Below, in pieces: positions 1 to 9,206 of a stretch of DNA of 64,000 bases. The stretch's first letter is position 1. Each line of letters begins with the position of its first letter. The position numbers and the translations under genes are program-made. The notes under the pieces are model-generated. The model saw nothing but the letters and a program-made list of their open reading frames with translations, was not told the DNA's origin and made no database searches. The stretch is from Paenibacillus sp. J45TS6. GTDB lineage: Bacteria; Bacillota; Bacilli; Paenibacillales; Paenibacillaceae. Where the stretch lies: assembly GCF_018403285.1 (NCBI RefSeq), contig NZ_BOSJ01000007.1, forward strand, positions 209,721 to 273,720. The letters run 5' to 3'.

Positions 1-2
1 AA

Positions 3-224
3 ATTAAATTTGAGCCTGGAACTCCTCTAGTTCAAATATTCTCAAAACAATATGAAGAATCTGCAAGAATTATCGAAGAAGTAGTGAATTCTGCACAATC
101 TACTCTTCTGTTATCAACTGGCCAGAAGTTTATTTCAAATAATTATTCCAGGGAGAAGTGGATATCAGATTATATTACTGTATTCGACAATTTAATAGAT
201 AAGGAGAAGGTTCATGCAGAATGA
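3..224 (+). CDS. C-terminal end of a glycosyltransferase (partial)
   Basis: An open frame enters from the left edge and ends at a TGA at 222-224, giving about 73 residues. The tail is a helical stretch with repeated Glu/Ala/Ile followed by a short WISDY...FDNLI helix, the kind of C-terminal helix that closes GT-B glycosyltransferases. It overlaps the start of the next glycosyltransferase gene by 11 bases, so it is the preceding gene of the same polysaccharide operon. The donor-binding and catalytic parts are outside the window, so donor and acceptor cannot be assigned; the glycosyltransferase call rests on the tail and the context. Confidence 0.55.
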   Translation: MKFEPGTPLVQIFSKQYEESARIIEEVVNSAQSTLLLSTGQKFISNNYSREKWISDYITVFDNLIDKEKVHAE

Positions 225-1437
225 ATTTATAATTATTTCAACTGCTGATTGGGATAATCCATTTTGGACTAATAAACAACATATTGCGAAAAGGTTAGCG
301 GATCGGGGATATAAAGTTCTCTACTTAAATTCAATGGGGCTAAGAGCTCCTAGCGGGAATAGTAAAGATTTAAAAAGAATTTTGAGAAGGTTTAAGTTAA
401 TGTTTAAGGGTCTTCAACAAAGACATGATAATCTTTGGGTATGGTCTCCTATAGTTATTCCCTATCAAAAAAGTTCATTTGTCCGTAAACTGAATTTTCT
501 GATTTCTAAATATTTTATTAAGCACTATGTTAAAAAGTTAAATTTCACTAACTATATTCTTTGGACATATAATCCGATCAGTCAGCCTCTCTTAAACAAA
601 GGAGAGGTTACTTCTGTATATCATTGTGTGGATGAAGTGTCTGTACAACCAGGTATGCCGGAAGAAGTTATAAGAGAGCAAGAACTTTTGTTAGTGAAGA
701 ATGTTGACATTGTTTTTGCGACTTCACAAAGTTTATATGAGAAGAGGAAAAGCATAAATACAGCAACTTATTATAGCGCTAACGTTGCAGATTTTGATCA
801 TTTTTCTCAAGCAAGAACAAAAAAATATGAAATCCCCATGGAACTCAAAAAATTACAAGGACCAATTATCGGATTTATTGGAGCAATCAGTGGATATAAA
901 TTAGATTACCAACTTATATATGAGATAGCCCAATCTAACCCTGATAAAAATTTTGTGTTCATTGGTCAAGTTGGTGAAGGTGATCCTAAAACAAATGTAA
1001 GTCTAATCCAACAGTTAAAGAATGTATATTTAATTGGTCCAAAGCCTTATGAAGAACTTCCAAGGTATTTACGTCATTTTGATGTATGCCTATTACCTAA
1101 TAATCTTAACGAGTATACGAAAAATATGTTTCCAATGAAATTTTTCGAATATTTAGCTGCCGGTAAACCTGTGGTTATGACACCCCTTCATGCTTTGCAA
1201 GAATATTATCATCTTTGTTATGTTGCAAAGAATCCAAAAGAATTCTCGGAAAGTATTAACGACGCTTTGAATGAAAAAAACGGGCAGAATTTTAACGAGT
1301 TGGTCAATTCTCGTATTTCAGAGGCCCAATTACACGATTGGGAATCTAGAATCGATAACATGTTAGATAAGGTGAGTCAAATGAGTACTCATAATATAAA
1401 TGGAAAGATAGGAATTTACGATGCTAAAGGCATTTAG
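214..1437 (+). CDS. TuaH-like GT-B glycosyltransferase
   Basis: 407-residue cytoplasmic glycosyltransferase. The N-terminus has the DWDNPFWTNKQHIA segment and a YHCVDE motif typical of the TuaH-like (teichuronic acid) group; the C-terminal Rossmann half begins near residue 215 (GFIGAISGYKLDY) and carries the FPMKFFEYLAAGKPVV donor-binding motif near residue 310. The ATG at 214 lies just after AAGGAGAAGG. The gene overlaps its upstream neighbour by 11 bases and the flippase gene by 17, so translation is probably coupled. It probably adds a sugar to a lipid-linked surface polymer repeat; the exact sugar is not readable from sequence. Confidence 0.8.
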   Translation: MQNEFIIISTADWDNPFWTNKQHIAKRLADRGYKVLYLNSMGLRAPSGNSKDLKRILRRFKLMFKGLQQRHDNLWVWSPIVIPYQKSSFVRKLNFLISKYFIKHYVKKLNFTNYILWTYNPISQPLLNKGEVTSVYHCVDEVSVQPGMPEEVIREQELLLVKNVDIVFATSQSLYEKRKSINTATYYSANVADFDHFSQARTKKYEIPMELKKLQGPIIGFIGAISGYKLDYQLIYEIAQSNPDKNFVFIGQVGEGDPKTNVSLIQQLKNVYLIGPKPYEELPRYLRHFDVCLLPNNLNEYTKNMFPMKFFEYLAAGKPVVMTPLHALQEYYHLCYVAKNPKEFSESINDALNEKNGQNFNELVNSRISEAQLHDWESRIDNMLDKVSQMSTHNINGKIGIYDAKGI

Positions 1438-2920
1438 CATTTTATTCAGTGGTAATCTCATAGGTAAAATATTGGGTGCAATTCGAGAAGTGATCATTGC
1501 TGCATTTTATGGGACTTCAGCGCCTGCAGCAGCTCTGAGAATCTCCCAAAGTGCAACGTTGATTCCAGTCAATTTTTTTACTGCGGAGAGTTTAAACGCA
1601 GTATTTGTACCCTTGTTCACAAAATATAAGCTTGAGGATGAGAAAAGAGCAAATAATTTTGCCTGGTGCATGTTTATTCTGATTGGTAGTATTTCTATAG
1701 TACTTTCAGTCATTTTATTTTTAGGTGCGAGAGTGTGGGTATCATTGCTTGCACCAGGGTTCACTGAAGATGTAGTAACTCTGACAGTGAAATTTGTTGA
1801 AATAATGAGTATTGGAATACCATTTTATTTAATGACATCTGTAATTTCATACTATGAGATAAGTAATAAAATTTATATAATGAGTTCTATCAGAGCATCA
1901 GTACAAAGTGTAGGACTAATTGTTGGTGCTGTTGCGTCTTTTTATTTTGATAGTTTAAGTTATCTTGCCTGGGGTTTTTCTGGAGCTTATATTTATTTGT
2001 TACTTCATGGGTTATTTAATCTATATAGAAAAGATTTGATCATTTTACCTTCCTTCAATCTACCTGAAATTAAAATTATTACTCGTGATTTTTGGAAGTT
2101 ATTAAAACCATTGTTATTAATTCCATTTATACTGCAAGGAAATATTTTCACTGAGAAAGTAGTTGCTTCATTATTAGGGGTTGGAGTAGTTGCCTCTTTA
2201 GATTATGCTAGATTTATTTCTGAAACTGGTTTGCTGCTTATTGCAGTACCAATAGGAACCATATTTCTTTCTGAATTAAGTAATGCTACTCAAGAACATG
2301 TGGAGAATTTGCTACATAAAATCATACCAGTACTTATGATGATAACTATTCCGTTATCTCTTTTTTTTATTTGTAATAGTGAAGGAATAATATCATTGTT
2401 TTATGCTAGAGGAGCATTCGACAGTGAATCAGTACAATTAACTCAAAATATCTTTATTGGTATTTCAATCGGATTATGGGCAACAATTACAGCGTATATC
2501 TTACAAAAAGTTTTAAATGCACAAATGAAAAATAAGGTAGTCGTGAAAATTATGGCTGTTTCGGTAGTTGCTAATATTGCAACCAATATATTTTTATATA
2601 AGATTCTTGGTCCCTTAACACTTGGTGTGGGAGCATCTCTGTATGGAATTATTTATCTTATTTTAGCTTCATATAAATTAGGGATATTGAAGTTTGTGGT
2701 GAAAAACATACTTTTAGTGGGTGCAGGATCTATTGTCTATATCCCTATTGCTACAATAATAACTGGGAACTCGATTTTTAATTTAATCATTTCAGCATTG
2801 GTATTTTTTATTTTTTGGTTGCTATACCTTCTATCTATTAAAAGTTTAAGAAATGCAGTTATGCCAGTATTAATGAACAGATTGAAGAAACAAAAAAAAG
2901 TCACGTCAATTGGAGAGTGA
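1421..2920 (+). CDS. MurJ/MviN-family lipid-linked glycan flippase
   Basis: 499-residue polytopic membrane protein of the MOP superfamily (MurJ/MviN branch), with roughly 14 predicted membrane segments along its length. The N-terminal segment with KILGAIREVIIAAFYG and the FFTAESLNAVFVPLF loop are typical of the family. MurJ proteins translocate undecaprenyl-linked glycans across the membrane. Because the gene sits inside a glycosyltransferase operon (17-base overlap upstream, 6-base gap downstream), I infer it flips the repeat unit of this cluster's polymer rather than being the housekeeping lipid II flippase. No Wzy-type polymerase is visible in the window. Confidence 0.8.
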   Translation: MLKAFSILFSGNLIGKILGAIREVIIAAFYGTSAPAAALRISQSATLIPVNFFTAESLNAVFVPLFTKYKLEDEKRANNFAWCMFILIGSISIVLSVILFLGARVWVSLLAPGFTEDVVTLTVKFVEIMSIGIPFYLMTSVISYYEISNKIYIMSSIRASVQSVGLIVGAVASFYFDSLSYLAWGFSGAYIYLLLHGLFNLYRKDLIILPSFNLPEIKIITRDFWKLLKPLLLIPFILQGNIFTEKVVASLLGVGVVASLDYARFISETGLLLIAVPIGTIFLSELSNATQEHVENLLHKIIPVLMMITIPLSLFFICNSEGIISLFYARGAFDSESVQLTQNIFIGISIGLWATITAYILQKVLNAQMKNKVVVKIMAVSVVANIATNIFLYKILGPLTLGVGASLYGIIYLILASYKLGILKFVVKNILLVGAGSIVYIPIATIITGNSIFNLIISALVFFIFWLLYLLSIKSLRNAVMPVLMNRLKKQKKVTSIGE

Positions 2921-2926
2921 GAAGAG

Positions 2927-4135
2927 TTGAAAGTTGCCATAGTGCATGATTGGCTGACAACGTATACCGGGGCTGAGAAAGTTGTAGAACAAATTCTTGA
3001 AATTTATCCTGATGCCGATTTATTTACTTTAGTTGATTTTTTAAAAGAAAATGATCGAACTTTTCTAAATGGGGTTAAAGTTACTACCTCTTTTATTCAA
3101 AAAATGCCTTTTGCCAAAAAGAAATATAGAAACTATCTTCCGCTAATGCCGATTGCGATAGAACAATTCGATCTTTCTTCTTATGATTTAATTATTTCAT
3201 CTTCGCATGCGGTCGCCAAAGGAGTTATAACAGGACCTGATCAATTTCATATATCTTATATTCATACTCCGATTAGGTACGCATGGGATTTACAACATCA
3301 ATATTTGAGAGAATCTGGATTGAATAGAGGGCTCAAATCTCATATAACAAGGGCAATACTTCATTACATTCGTTTATGGGATTATAGGACTTCAGCAGGT
3401 GTAGATCTCATGGTATCCAACTCCAACTTTATTAGAAAAAGAATTCAAAAAGTCTATAACAAAAATGCAATAACGATATATCCTCCAGTAGACGTTTCTA
3501 TGTTTCAATATCAAGAGATTAAACAAGATTATTATCTAACTGCTTCTCGATTAGTACCATATAAAAAAGTGGACCTAATAGTTGAAGCATTCTCAAAAAT
3601 GCCAGACAAAACGCTTTACGTAATTGGTGATGGCCCTGATATGGAAAAAGTTAAATCCTTTCAATCAAGCAATGTGAAATTATTAGGTTATCAATCTACT
3701 GAAGATTTAAGAAAATACATGCAGAATGCCAAGGCATTTGTATTTGCAGCGGAAGAAGACTTTGGAATTACTCCAGTAGAGGCTCAGGCATGCGGTACAC
3801 CAGTTATTGCTTTTGGTAAAGGTGGAGCTCTTGAGACGGTTATAGGAAATCCGGAGATAGAAAAGGAACTTACTGGGTTGTTTTTTTATGAACAGACTAC
3901 AGAATCCTTAATAGATGCGGTTGAAAGATTTGAAAGTATCATGAATGGAATTCTCCCTCAGAACTGCAGAGAACACGCATTGAAATTTTCTAATGAACGT
4001 TTTCGTGAGGAATTTAACCAATTAGTACAAAGCTATCTGTTTAACAGTAGTACTGAATCTAATTTAAATGAAATACAAACTGAATATAGAGAAGAATTGA
4101 TGGTTGAGCGTCCTGAGAAAAGAGGTGTAATATGA
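2927..4135 (+). CDS. GT4-family glycosyltransferase (WbaZ-like, probable mannosyltransferase)
   Basis: 402-residue GT-B glycosyltransferase that begins with the typical MKVAIVHDWL segment and contains the conserved SYIHTPIRYAWD motif near residue 115, found in a mannosyltransferase-rich subgroup. The GT4 E-x7-E motif appears as EEDFGITPVEA near residue 285. The start is a TTG seven bases after a GGAGAG-type site. The stop overlaps the ATG of manC (ATGA), which couples it to GDP-mannose synthesis; I infer that GDP-mannose is the donor. The acceptor is unknown. Confidence 0.75.
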   Translation: MKVAIVHDWLTTYTGAEKVVEQILEIYPDADLFTLVDFLKENDRTFLNGVKVTTSFIQKMPFAKKKYRNYLPLMPIAIEQFDLSSYDLIISSSHAVAKGVITGPDQFHISYIHTPIRYAWDLQHQYLRESGLNRGLKSHITRAILHYIRLWDYRTSAGVDLMVSNSNFIRKRIQKVYNKNAITIYPPVDVSMFQYQEIKQDYYLTASRLVPYKKVDLIVEAFSKMPDKTLYVIGDGPDMEKVKSFQSSNVKLLGYQSTEDLRKYMQNAKAFVFAAEEDFGITPVEAQACGTPVIAFGKGGALETVIGNPEIEKELTGLFFYEQTTESLIDAVERFESIMNGILPQNCREHALKFSNERFREEFNQLVQSYLFNSSTESNLNEIQTEYREELMVERPEKRGVI

Positions 4136-5502
4136 AATTAATATTGCTATCTGGTGGATCAGGGAAAAGACTTTGGCCACTATCTAATGACGCAAGATCT
4201 AAACAGTTTCTTAGAATATTAGATATGGATGGTCAAGATGAAAAAGTATCTATGGTACAGAGAGTATGGGAACAGCTGAAAAAAAACGGTTTATCAGATG
4301 ATTCTTATATTTCGACAAGTCAGAGTCAGGTCGAGATTCTAAATAATCAATTGGAAAATGAAATAAGATTAGTAGTTGAGCCTGAAAGAAGGGATACATT
4401 CCCTGCAATATCTTTAGCAGCATCTTACTTATATAGTATGTCAAGTGTGAGTCTAGATGAAACAATTGTAATTTTACCGGTTGATCCATATGTAGAAGAC
4501 CAATTTTTTGAAAATGTCAAAAATCTTGATCAAGTATTAAATGATTCAGGAGCAGATATCGCGCTTATTGGTGTTAAGCCAACTTATCCTTCTGAGAAAT
4601 ACGGGTATATTATTCCAGAACAAATTGATAACAATCAATTCTATACAAATGTTAATACATTCGTTGAAAAACCTCATCATTCTGAAGCAGTGTCAATGAT
4701 TTCTCAAGGCGCTCTTTGGAATTGTGGGGTTTTTGCATTTAAACTAAACTATTTAATTGATTTGCTTATTGAATTGGGTTTACCTATCCAGTATGAAACT
4801 ATGTTGAGTCAATATGGACAAATGCCTTCCACTAGCTTTGATTATAAAGTAGTCGAGAATGCTAAGAATATTGTAGTTAGCCCATATCATGGGTACTGGA
4901 AAGACCTAGGAACTTGGAATACATTAACGGATGAAATGACTAACCCTATTGTTGGTAAAGGCTACATCTCTGAAGATTCTATTAATTCTCATCTTATTAA
5001 CGAACTGAATCTTCCTGTAACAGTGTTAGGCCTTTCTAACATTGTAGTAGCCGTAAGTCCTGACGGAATTTTGGTGAGTGATAAGGATGAAAGTCCACGG
5101 ATCAAAGAGATTTTAAAGTCGGATACATCCAGACCAATGTTTGAAGAAAGAAGATGGGGATATTATCAGGTTGTTGATTATTCTCAAAATAAAGAGAAAG
5201 ATCAAATTCTAACTAAGAAAATATGTATAACAGCCGGAAATAACCTTAGCTATCAGTATCATATATTCCGTGAGGAACTATGGACTATTGTATCTGGAGA
5301 GGGAGAGTTAGTGTTAAATAATTCAATCCAAACTTTGAAAAAAGGTGATTTAATAAGAATTCCTCCTAAAACAATGCATAGTGTAAAGGCAATTTCAGAT
5401 CTTGAGATCATTGAAGTACAAATGGGATCAAATCTGATAGAAGAAGACATTATTAGGCTTAGTACTGATTGGTCCGAAATCATTAAGTTCTGTATAAAAT
5501 AA
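4132..5502 (+). CDS. manC: Mannose-1-phosphate guanylyltransferase (ManC type, C-terminal cupin)
   Basis: 456 residues, close to the usual length of two-domain ManC proteins. The N-terminal nucleotidyltransferase domain has the LSGGSGKRLWPLSN pyrophosphorylase signature with the following SKQFL, and FVEKP near residue 178. The C-terminal third (about 335-456) is a cupin with YQYHIFREELW and GDLIRIPPKTMHSV, as in type II phosphomannose isomerase fusions. It makes GDP-mannose from mannose-1-phosphate and GTP; isomerase activity of the cupin is possible but not proven by sequence. The gene shares ATGA with the upstream glycosyltransferase and is 14 bases from ugd, consistent with a precursor-supply module in the operon. 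Confidence 0.88.
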   Translation: MKLILLSGGSGKRLWPLSNDARSKQFLRILDMDGQDEKVSMVQRVWEQLKKNGLSDDSYISTSQSQVEILNNQLENEIRLVVEPERRDTFPAISLAASYLYSMSSVSLDETIVILPVDPYVEDQFFENVKNLDQVLNDSGADIALIGVKPTYPSEKYGYIIPEQIDNNQFYTNVNTFVEKPHHSEAVSMISQGALWNCGVFAFKLNYLIDLLIELGLPIQYETMLSQYGQMPSTSFDYKVVENAKNIVVSPYHGYWKDLGTWNTLTDEMTNPIVGKGYISEDSINSHLINELNLPVTVLGLSNIVVAVSPDGILVSDKDESPRIKEILKSDTSRPMFEERRWGYYQVVDYSQNKEKDQILTKKICITAGNNLSYQYHIFREELWTIVSGEGELVLNNSIQTLKKGDLIRIPPKTMHSVKAISDLEIIEVQMGSNLIEEDIIRLSTDWSEIIKFCIK

Positions 5503-5516
5503 GGAGGAAATTTATA

Positions 5517-6842
5517 ATGAAAATTGCTGTCATAGGTACAGGTTATGTTGGATTGGTTTCAGGAGTATGTTTTTCTGAGATAGGTAACGAAGTTATTTGT
5601 GTAGATAATAATCCATTAAAGGTAGAGATGTTGGAAAAGGGTGAAGTTCCAATCTACGAACCAGGACTTGATGAGTTAATCATAAAAAACAAGGCAGCCG
5701 GAAGGCTGTCTTTTACTTTTGATGTAACTAGTGCAGTGCAGAGTTCTGATCTAGTTATATTAGCTGTAGGGACACCGCCTCTACCAAGTGGAGAAGCTGA
5801 TCTAAGCTATATAAAACAAGCAGCAATAGATGTAGCGAAAGCAATGGATGGGTACAAAATTATAGCGACAAAGAGTACTGTTCCTGTGGGTACAAATGAA
5901 TATGTAGCTAGTATTATTAAGTCAAACAGTCATTATCCATTCTCGGTTGCTTCATTACCTGAATTTCTTAGAGAAGGTTCAGCAATTTATGATACCCTCA
6001 ATCCAAACCGCATTGTAATCGGTTCTAATGATTATGAAACACAACGAACTCTTGTAGAACTACACTTGCCGTTAACTACTAATATCATTACAACTGATCT
6101 TCGATCAGCAGAAATGATTAAATACGCATCTAATGCATTCTTGGCAACAAAAATTTCATTTATAAACGAAATTGCTAATATTTGCGAGAAAGTAGGCGCT
6201 GATGTAACTAGAGTAGCAGAAGGAATGGGATATGATCAACGGATAGGAAGTTCGTTCCTTCAAGCTGGTATCGGTTATGGGGGTTCTTGCTTCCCTAAAG
6301 ATACAGAAGCATTAATTCAAATCGCGGAGAATGTGGATTATGAATTTAGATTGTTAAAATCAGTCGTTGAAGTTAATAAGGATCAACGCTTTAATATTAT
6401 TAGAAAACTTGAAATGGCACTAGGATCTCTTAAAAATAAGAACATTGCAATTTGGGGGTTGGCTTTTAAACCAAATACAGACGATATTCGAGACGCTCCT
6501 GCACACAGTATTATTCAGGAGTTAATTAAGTTGGGAGCTAATGTGAAAGCATACGATCCAATTGCTACTGCTAACTTTCAAAAAGAACTTAATCATGAAT
6601 CTATTTCTTGGTGTGAAACTGCACTCGAGGCAGCAAAAGATAGTGATGCTCTATGTCTCTTGACTGAATGGTCTGAATTCGCAGAGATTGATTTGTTTGA
6701 TTTAGCATCAACCATGGCTCATCCAGTATTAATTGATGGAAGAAACGTTTATGATCCAGAGAAAGTAAAGGATGCATCGTTCACTTATTATTCAGTTGGT
6801 CGTCCTCATACAGCTAATACTTATACTGAGGCTATGTCCTAA
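5517..6842 (+). CDS. ugd: UDP-glucose 6-dehydrogenase
   Basis: 441 residues, normal for Ugd/TuaD. The N-terminal Rossmann motif is IGTGYVGLVSGVCF; the catalytic cysteine lies in GYGGSCFPKD near residue 259; the C-terminal domain has WGLAFKPNTDDIRDAP. It oxidises UDP-glucose to UDP-glucuronate with two NAD+. A clean AAGGAGG site precedes the ATG. It is the last gene of the tightly packed polysaccharide operon: its stop codon sits in the loop of an intrinsic terminator (6831-6862). With manC this implies a polymer with mannose and glucuronic acid or derived sugars. Confidence 0.93.
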   Translation: MKIAVIGTGYVGLVSGVCFSEIGNEVICVDNNPLKVEMLEKGEVPIYEPGLDELIIKNKAAGRLSFTFDVTSAVQSSDLVILAVGTPPLPSGEADLSYIKQAAIDVAKAMDGYKIIATKSTVPVGTNEYVASIIKSNSHYPFSVASLPEFLREGSAIYDTLNPNRIVIGSNDYETQRTLVELHLPLTTNIITTDLRSAEMIKYASNAFLATKISFINEIANICEKVGADVTRVAEGMGYDQRIGSSFLQAGIGYGGSCFPKDTEALIQIAENVDYEFRLLKSVVEVNKDQRFNIIRKLEMALGSLKNKNIAIWGLAFKPNTDDIRDAPAHSIIQELIKLGANVKAYDPIATANFQKELNHESISWCETALEAAKDSDALCLLTEWSEFAEIDLFDLASTMAHPVLIDGRNVYDPEKVKDASFTYYSVGRPHTANTYTEAMS

Positions 6843-6862
6843 TGGACATAGCTTCTTTTTTT
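6831..6862 (+). terminator. Intrinsic terminator overlapping the end of ugd
   Basis: Stem GCTATGTCC / GGACATAGC with loop TAAT, followed by TTCTTTTTTT. The TAA in the loop is the ugd stop codon, so the left arm is coding sequence. It separates the polysaccharide operon from the LCP gene. Confidence 0.8.
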
Positions 6863-6904
6863 AGGTTCCAAAACTACCCTATAACAGATCGGGGAATATT
6901 ATAG

Positions 6905-7849
6905 ATGAAAAGATGGGCGAAGGTCACACTTAGCATAGCTTCGTTATTTATAGTTCTTGGTGTTGGATACGGTGTTTATTTATACAAATCTATTGAATCG
7001 ACTGCGGAAAGTATATATGAACCTAGAGATCCTATTCCTGCAGTCACTAATATAGATGGTGGACAACAAACAGATACAGATGCCATATCTGAGAAAATAG
7101 CAGATCAAGAGCCCTTTTCCGTACTACTATTAGGAGTGGATGAGAGAGCGAACGATGTGGGACGCTCGGATACGATGGTTGTTCTTACCGTGAACCCTGC
7201 TAAACATTCTATTCTCATGTTTAATATTCCTAGAGATACTCGTACAGAAATCGTAGGAAGAGGAACAGAAGACAAAATTAATCACGCCTATGCTTTTGGT
7301 GGTGTAAACATGTCTGTACAAACAGTTGAAAAATTTCTAGGTTCTCCAATTGATTACTATGTAAAGGTTAATATGGAGGGATTCACATCAATCATAGACT
7401 TATTGGGTGGTGTTGAAGTAGATAACCCATTTGAATTTACTATTGATGGAGAATTATTTGCTAAAGGTCCGATACAATTAACGGGGGAAGAGGCACTATT
7501 ATTTTCCCGTATGAGATATGACGATCCTCGCGGCGATCTCGGACGTAACGCAAGACAACGTGAGATTATCCAAGAGTTGATGAATAATGCACTCCAGGTT
7601 TCTAGCGTAACCAAAATCCAAAATATCTTAGGTGAAGTAGGCAATAATGTAAAGACGGATATTACGTTTGATGAAATGAAGCAATTTATTAAGGATTATC
7701 GTTCAGATCTAAAAAACATCGAGACGATAGAAATACAAGGTCACGGTCAGCGTATTAATGGAATCTACTATTACATTGTAGACGAACAAGAACGGGAACG
7801 AGCACAGAACTTAATGAAGGAACATTTGCAAAGGGTTGATACTCCTTGA
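6905..7849 (+). CDS. LytR-CpsA-Psr (LCP) family cell-wall polymer ligase
   Basis: 314 residues. One N-terminal membrane anchor (residues about 6-28) precedes an extracytoplasmic LCP domain with LLLGVDERANDVGRSDTM and the MFNIPRDTRTEI arginine/aspartate motif. LCP enzymes move undecaprenyl-phosphate-linked glycans (teichoic acids, capsules, secondary wall polymers) onto peptidoglycan. Placement directly after the polysaccharide operon suggests it attaches that polymer to the wall. It is followed by a VanZ-like gene with a 4-base overlap. The ribosome site is weak (GGGG about 11 bases upstream). Confidence 0.88.
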   Translation: MKRWAKVTLSIASLFIVLGVGYGVYLYKSIESTAESIYEPRDPIPAVTNIDGGQQTDTDAISEKIADQEPFSVLLLGVDERANDVGRSDTMVVLTVNPAKHSILMFNIPRDTRTEIVGRGTEDKINHAYAFGGVNMSVQTVEKFLGSPIDYYVKVNMEGFTSIIDLLGGVEVDNPFEFTIDGELFAKGPIQLTGEEALLFSRMRYDDPRGDLGRNARQREIIQELMNNALQVSSVTKIQNILGEVGNNVKTDITFDEMKQFIKDYRSDLKNIETIEIQGHGQRINGIYYYIVDEQERERAQNLMKEHLQRVDTP

Positions 7850-8373
7850 GTAGACTTGAGAGAAAAAGGGCGAATAGAAAAAAGAAGCAATGGATTTATT
7901 TGCTTATTGGCATCCTTCTTGTATGGGCAGTATTCATCTTGTTTATGTCCACTCGATCTTATCAACAACAGACCATTCGCCCTCTTCTTATTAAAATCGC
8001 AAATCAGATTAATATAGATATCCCTTTACCTAATGTTAAGGTTCATTATGCGGGAAATAACTACGATCTTCAGTCAAATCCCTATGGTTTCATTGAATTT
8101 ACTTTTCGCAAAAGTGCCCATGTATTTGTATATGCTGTACTCACACTACTAGCCCATTATCTGATTCGGAAAAAGTGGGGGAGAAGTCTATACAGCTATA
8201 TTATCCCGCTCGTTTTTGTTGTTATTGTGGCAAGTATTGATGAGACCTTGCAGAAATATTCAGTGGATCGAACGTCATCTCCCTATGACGTTCTCCTAGA
8301 CTTCACCGGTGGATGCATCGCTCTACTACTCATGATCCTGATTGAAAGTTTCTCACGTAGACGAAAGGTCTAA
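7846..8373 (+). CDS. VanZ-like family membrane protein
   Basis: 175 residues with four predicted membrane segments; the central FRKSAHVFVYAVLTLLAHY and IDETLQKYSVDRTSSPYDVLLDFTGG segments are the hallmarks of the VanZ-like domain. The start is a TTG sharing TTGA with the LCP stop, so the two are translationally coupled. VanZ proteins have been linked to glycopeptide tolerance and envelope stress but their biochemical activity is not settled; a role in anchoring or modifying the neighbouring polysaccharide is only an inference. Confidence 0.8.
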   Translation: MSRLERKRANRKKKQWIYLLIGILLVWAVFILFMSTRSYQQQTIRPLLIKIANQINIDIPLPNVKVHYAGNNYDLQSNPYGFIEFTFRKSAHVFVYAVLTLLAHYLIRKKWGRSLYSYIIPLVFVVIVASIDETLQKYSVDRTSSPYDVLLDFTGGCIALLLMILIESFSRRRKV

Positions 8374-8431
8374 AGATTACTCCTCGCTCATAACCTGAGA
8401 AAGATACAAAGGACAAGAGGGAGGGAGCATC

Positions 8432-8923
8432 ATGCTGCGCAGACGCCGAGGGAATGGACTTATCAAATTGCTCACTGCCGTCCTGGTGGTGGGCTTGATT
8501 ATTCTTTTGTTCTTCAGTGTACGTGGGATGGTTAAATCAACAAATGAAGAAGAAGCCGTTAAGATCGTAGAACAATTCTATGATTATGAGCAAGAAGGGG
8601 ACTTCGGAAGTTCATGGGAACTATTTCATTCGCTTATGAAGGAACGATATAAGAAACCCGACTATGTTCAGACCCGGGCGCATGTGTTCATGCAGCACTT
8701 CGGTACGAACACCTTCCAGTATGAACGGAGCGAACCAGAGCGGAAATTTGATGTACAATTGGTTGAAGGAACAGAAGCCTTGAAGGAAGTTTACCTCATA
8801 ACAGTAACACAGATCTATCATTCTTCCTTCGGTAATTTCAAGATCGTCCAGCCCGTATATGCTGCTGAAGAGTCAGGCGATTGGCGGGTACTATGGTCAT
8901 TTCAGAAATCGGAAGATTTCTAA
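8432..8923 (+). CDS. Membrane-anchored conserved hypothetical protein
   Basis: 163 residues: a basic N-terminus (MLRRRRGN), one membrane segment at about residues 11-29, then a soluble domain that starts EEEAVKIVEQFYDYEQEGDFGSSW, reminiscent of NTF2-like extracytoplasmic domains. I do not recognise a named family. The ATG follows GAGGGAGG. A strong terminator (8942-8989) follows directly, so it ends its transcript; it may be cotranscribed with the LCP/VanZ pair 58 bases upstream. Confidence 0.65.
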   Translation: MLRRRRGNGLIKLLTAVLVVGLIILLFFSVRGMVKSTNEEEAVKIVEQFYDYEQEGDFGSSWELFHSLMKERYKKPDYVQTRAHVFMQHFGTNTFQYERSEPERKFDVQLVEGTEALKEVYLITVTQIYHSSFGNFKIVQPVYAAEESGDWRVLWSFQKSEDF

Positions 8924-8941
8924 TGTTGTATACATATGAAG

Positions 8942-8989
8942 AGCCCCTCTATGCACGAAGAAATCCTGTGCAATAGAGGGGCTTTTTTT
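8942..8989 (+). terminator. Intrinsic terminator
   Basis: AGCCCCTCTAT-GCAC ... GTGC-A-ATAGAGGGGCT hairpin followed by seven T. It ends the 8432-8923 transcript. Confidence 0.9.
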
Positions 8990-9033
8990 GCTTTTCATTC
9001 CTACTTTTTTCGAGATTTCTAAGCAAAGTTGTC

Positions 9034-9159
9034 CTAACGTACAAGCAGTAAGCGTACAATAAAGTAGGTCAAGATGGGTGCGCCTACAATAACCAGTACA
9101 GGTACGAGGCTGATGTGCCTCGATGCATTCCTCCTCCATTTTTTCACTGTTCTTCTCAT
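9034..9159 (-). CDS. Small (41 aa) basic single-pass membrane protein
   Basis: Short minus-strand frame preceded by a perfect TTAGGAGGA site and three successive ATG codons (9165, 9162, 9159). The third is best spaced, seven bases from AGGAGG. The product begins MRRTVKKWRRN, then about 20 hydrophobic residues (LVPVLVIVGAPILTYFIVRL) and ends LLVR: a positive-inside single-span microprotein. No family recognised. It stands alone, convergent with the terminator of the gene to its left; a palindrome lies upstream (9194-9206). Confidence 0.55.
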   Translation of the reverse strand: MRRTVKKWRRNASRHISLVPVLVIVGAPILTYFIVRLLLVR

Positions 9160-9193
9160 CATCATTCCTCCTAATAACAACCATATTTCTACA

Positions 9194-9206
9194 ATACAAA
9201 TTGTAT
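9194..9206. promoter_or_regulatory. Operator-like palindrome upstream of the small membrane protein
   Basis: ATACAAATTGTAT, nearly identical to ATACAAAATGTAT at 9374-9386 upstream of the divergent gene. Twin sites in a divergent intergenic region suggest one regulator; its identity is unknown. Confidence 0.4.

Noticed and set aside
1-8373. Complete capsule locus with Wzx/Wzy polymerase
   Set aside because: Only a flippase, three glycosyltransferases and precursor genes are visible; no Wzy or tyrosine-kinase genes are in the window, so the locus is cut at the left edge.
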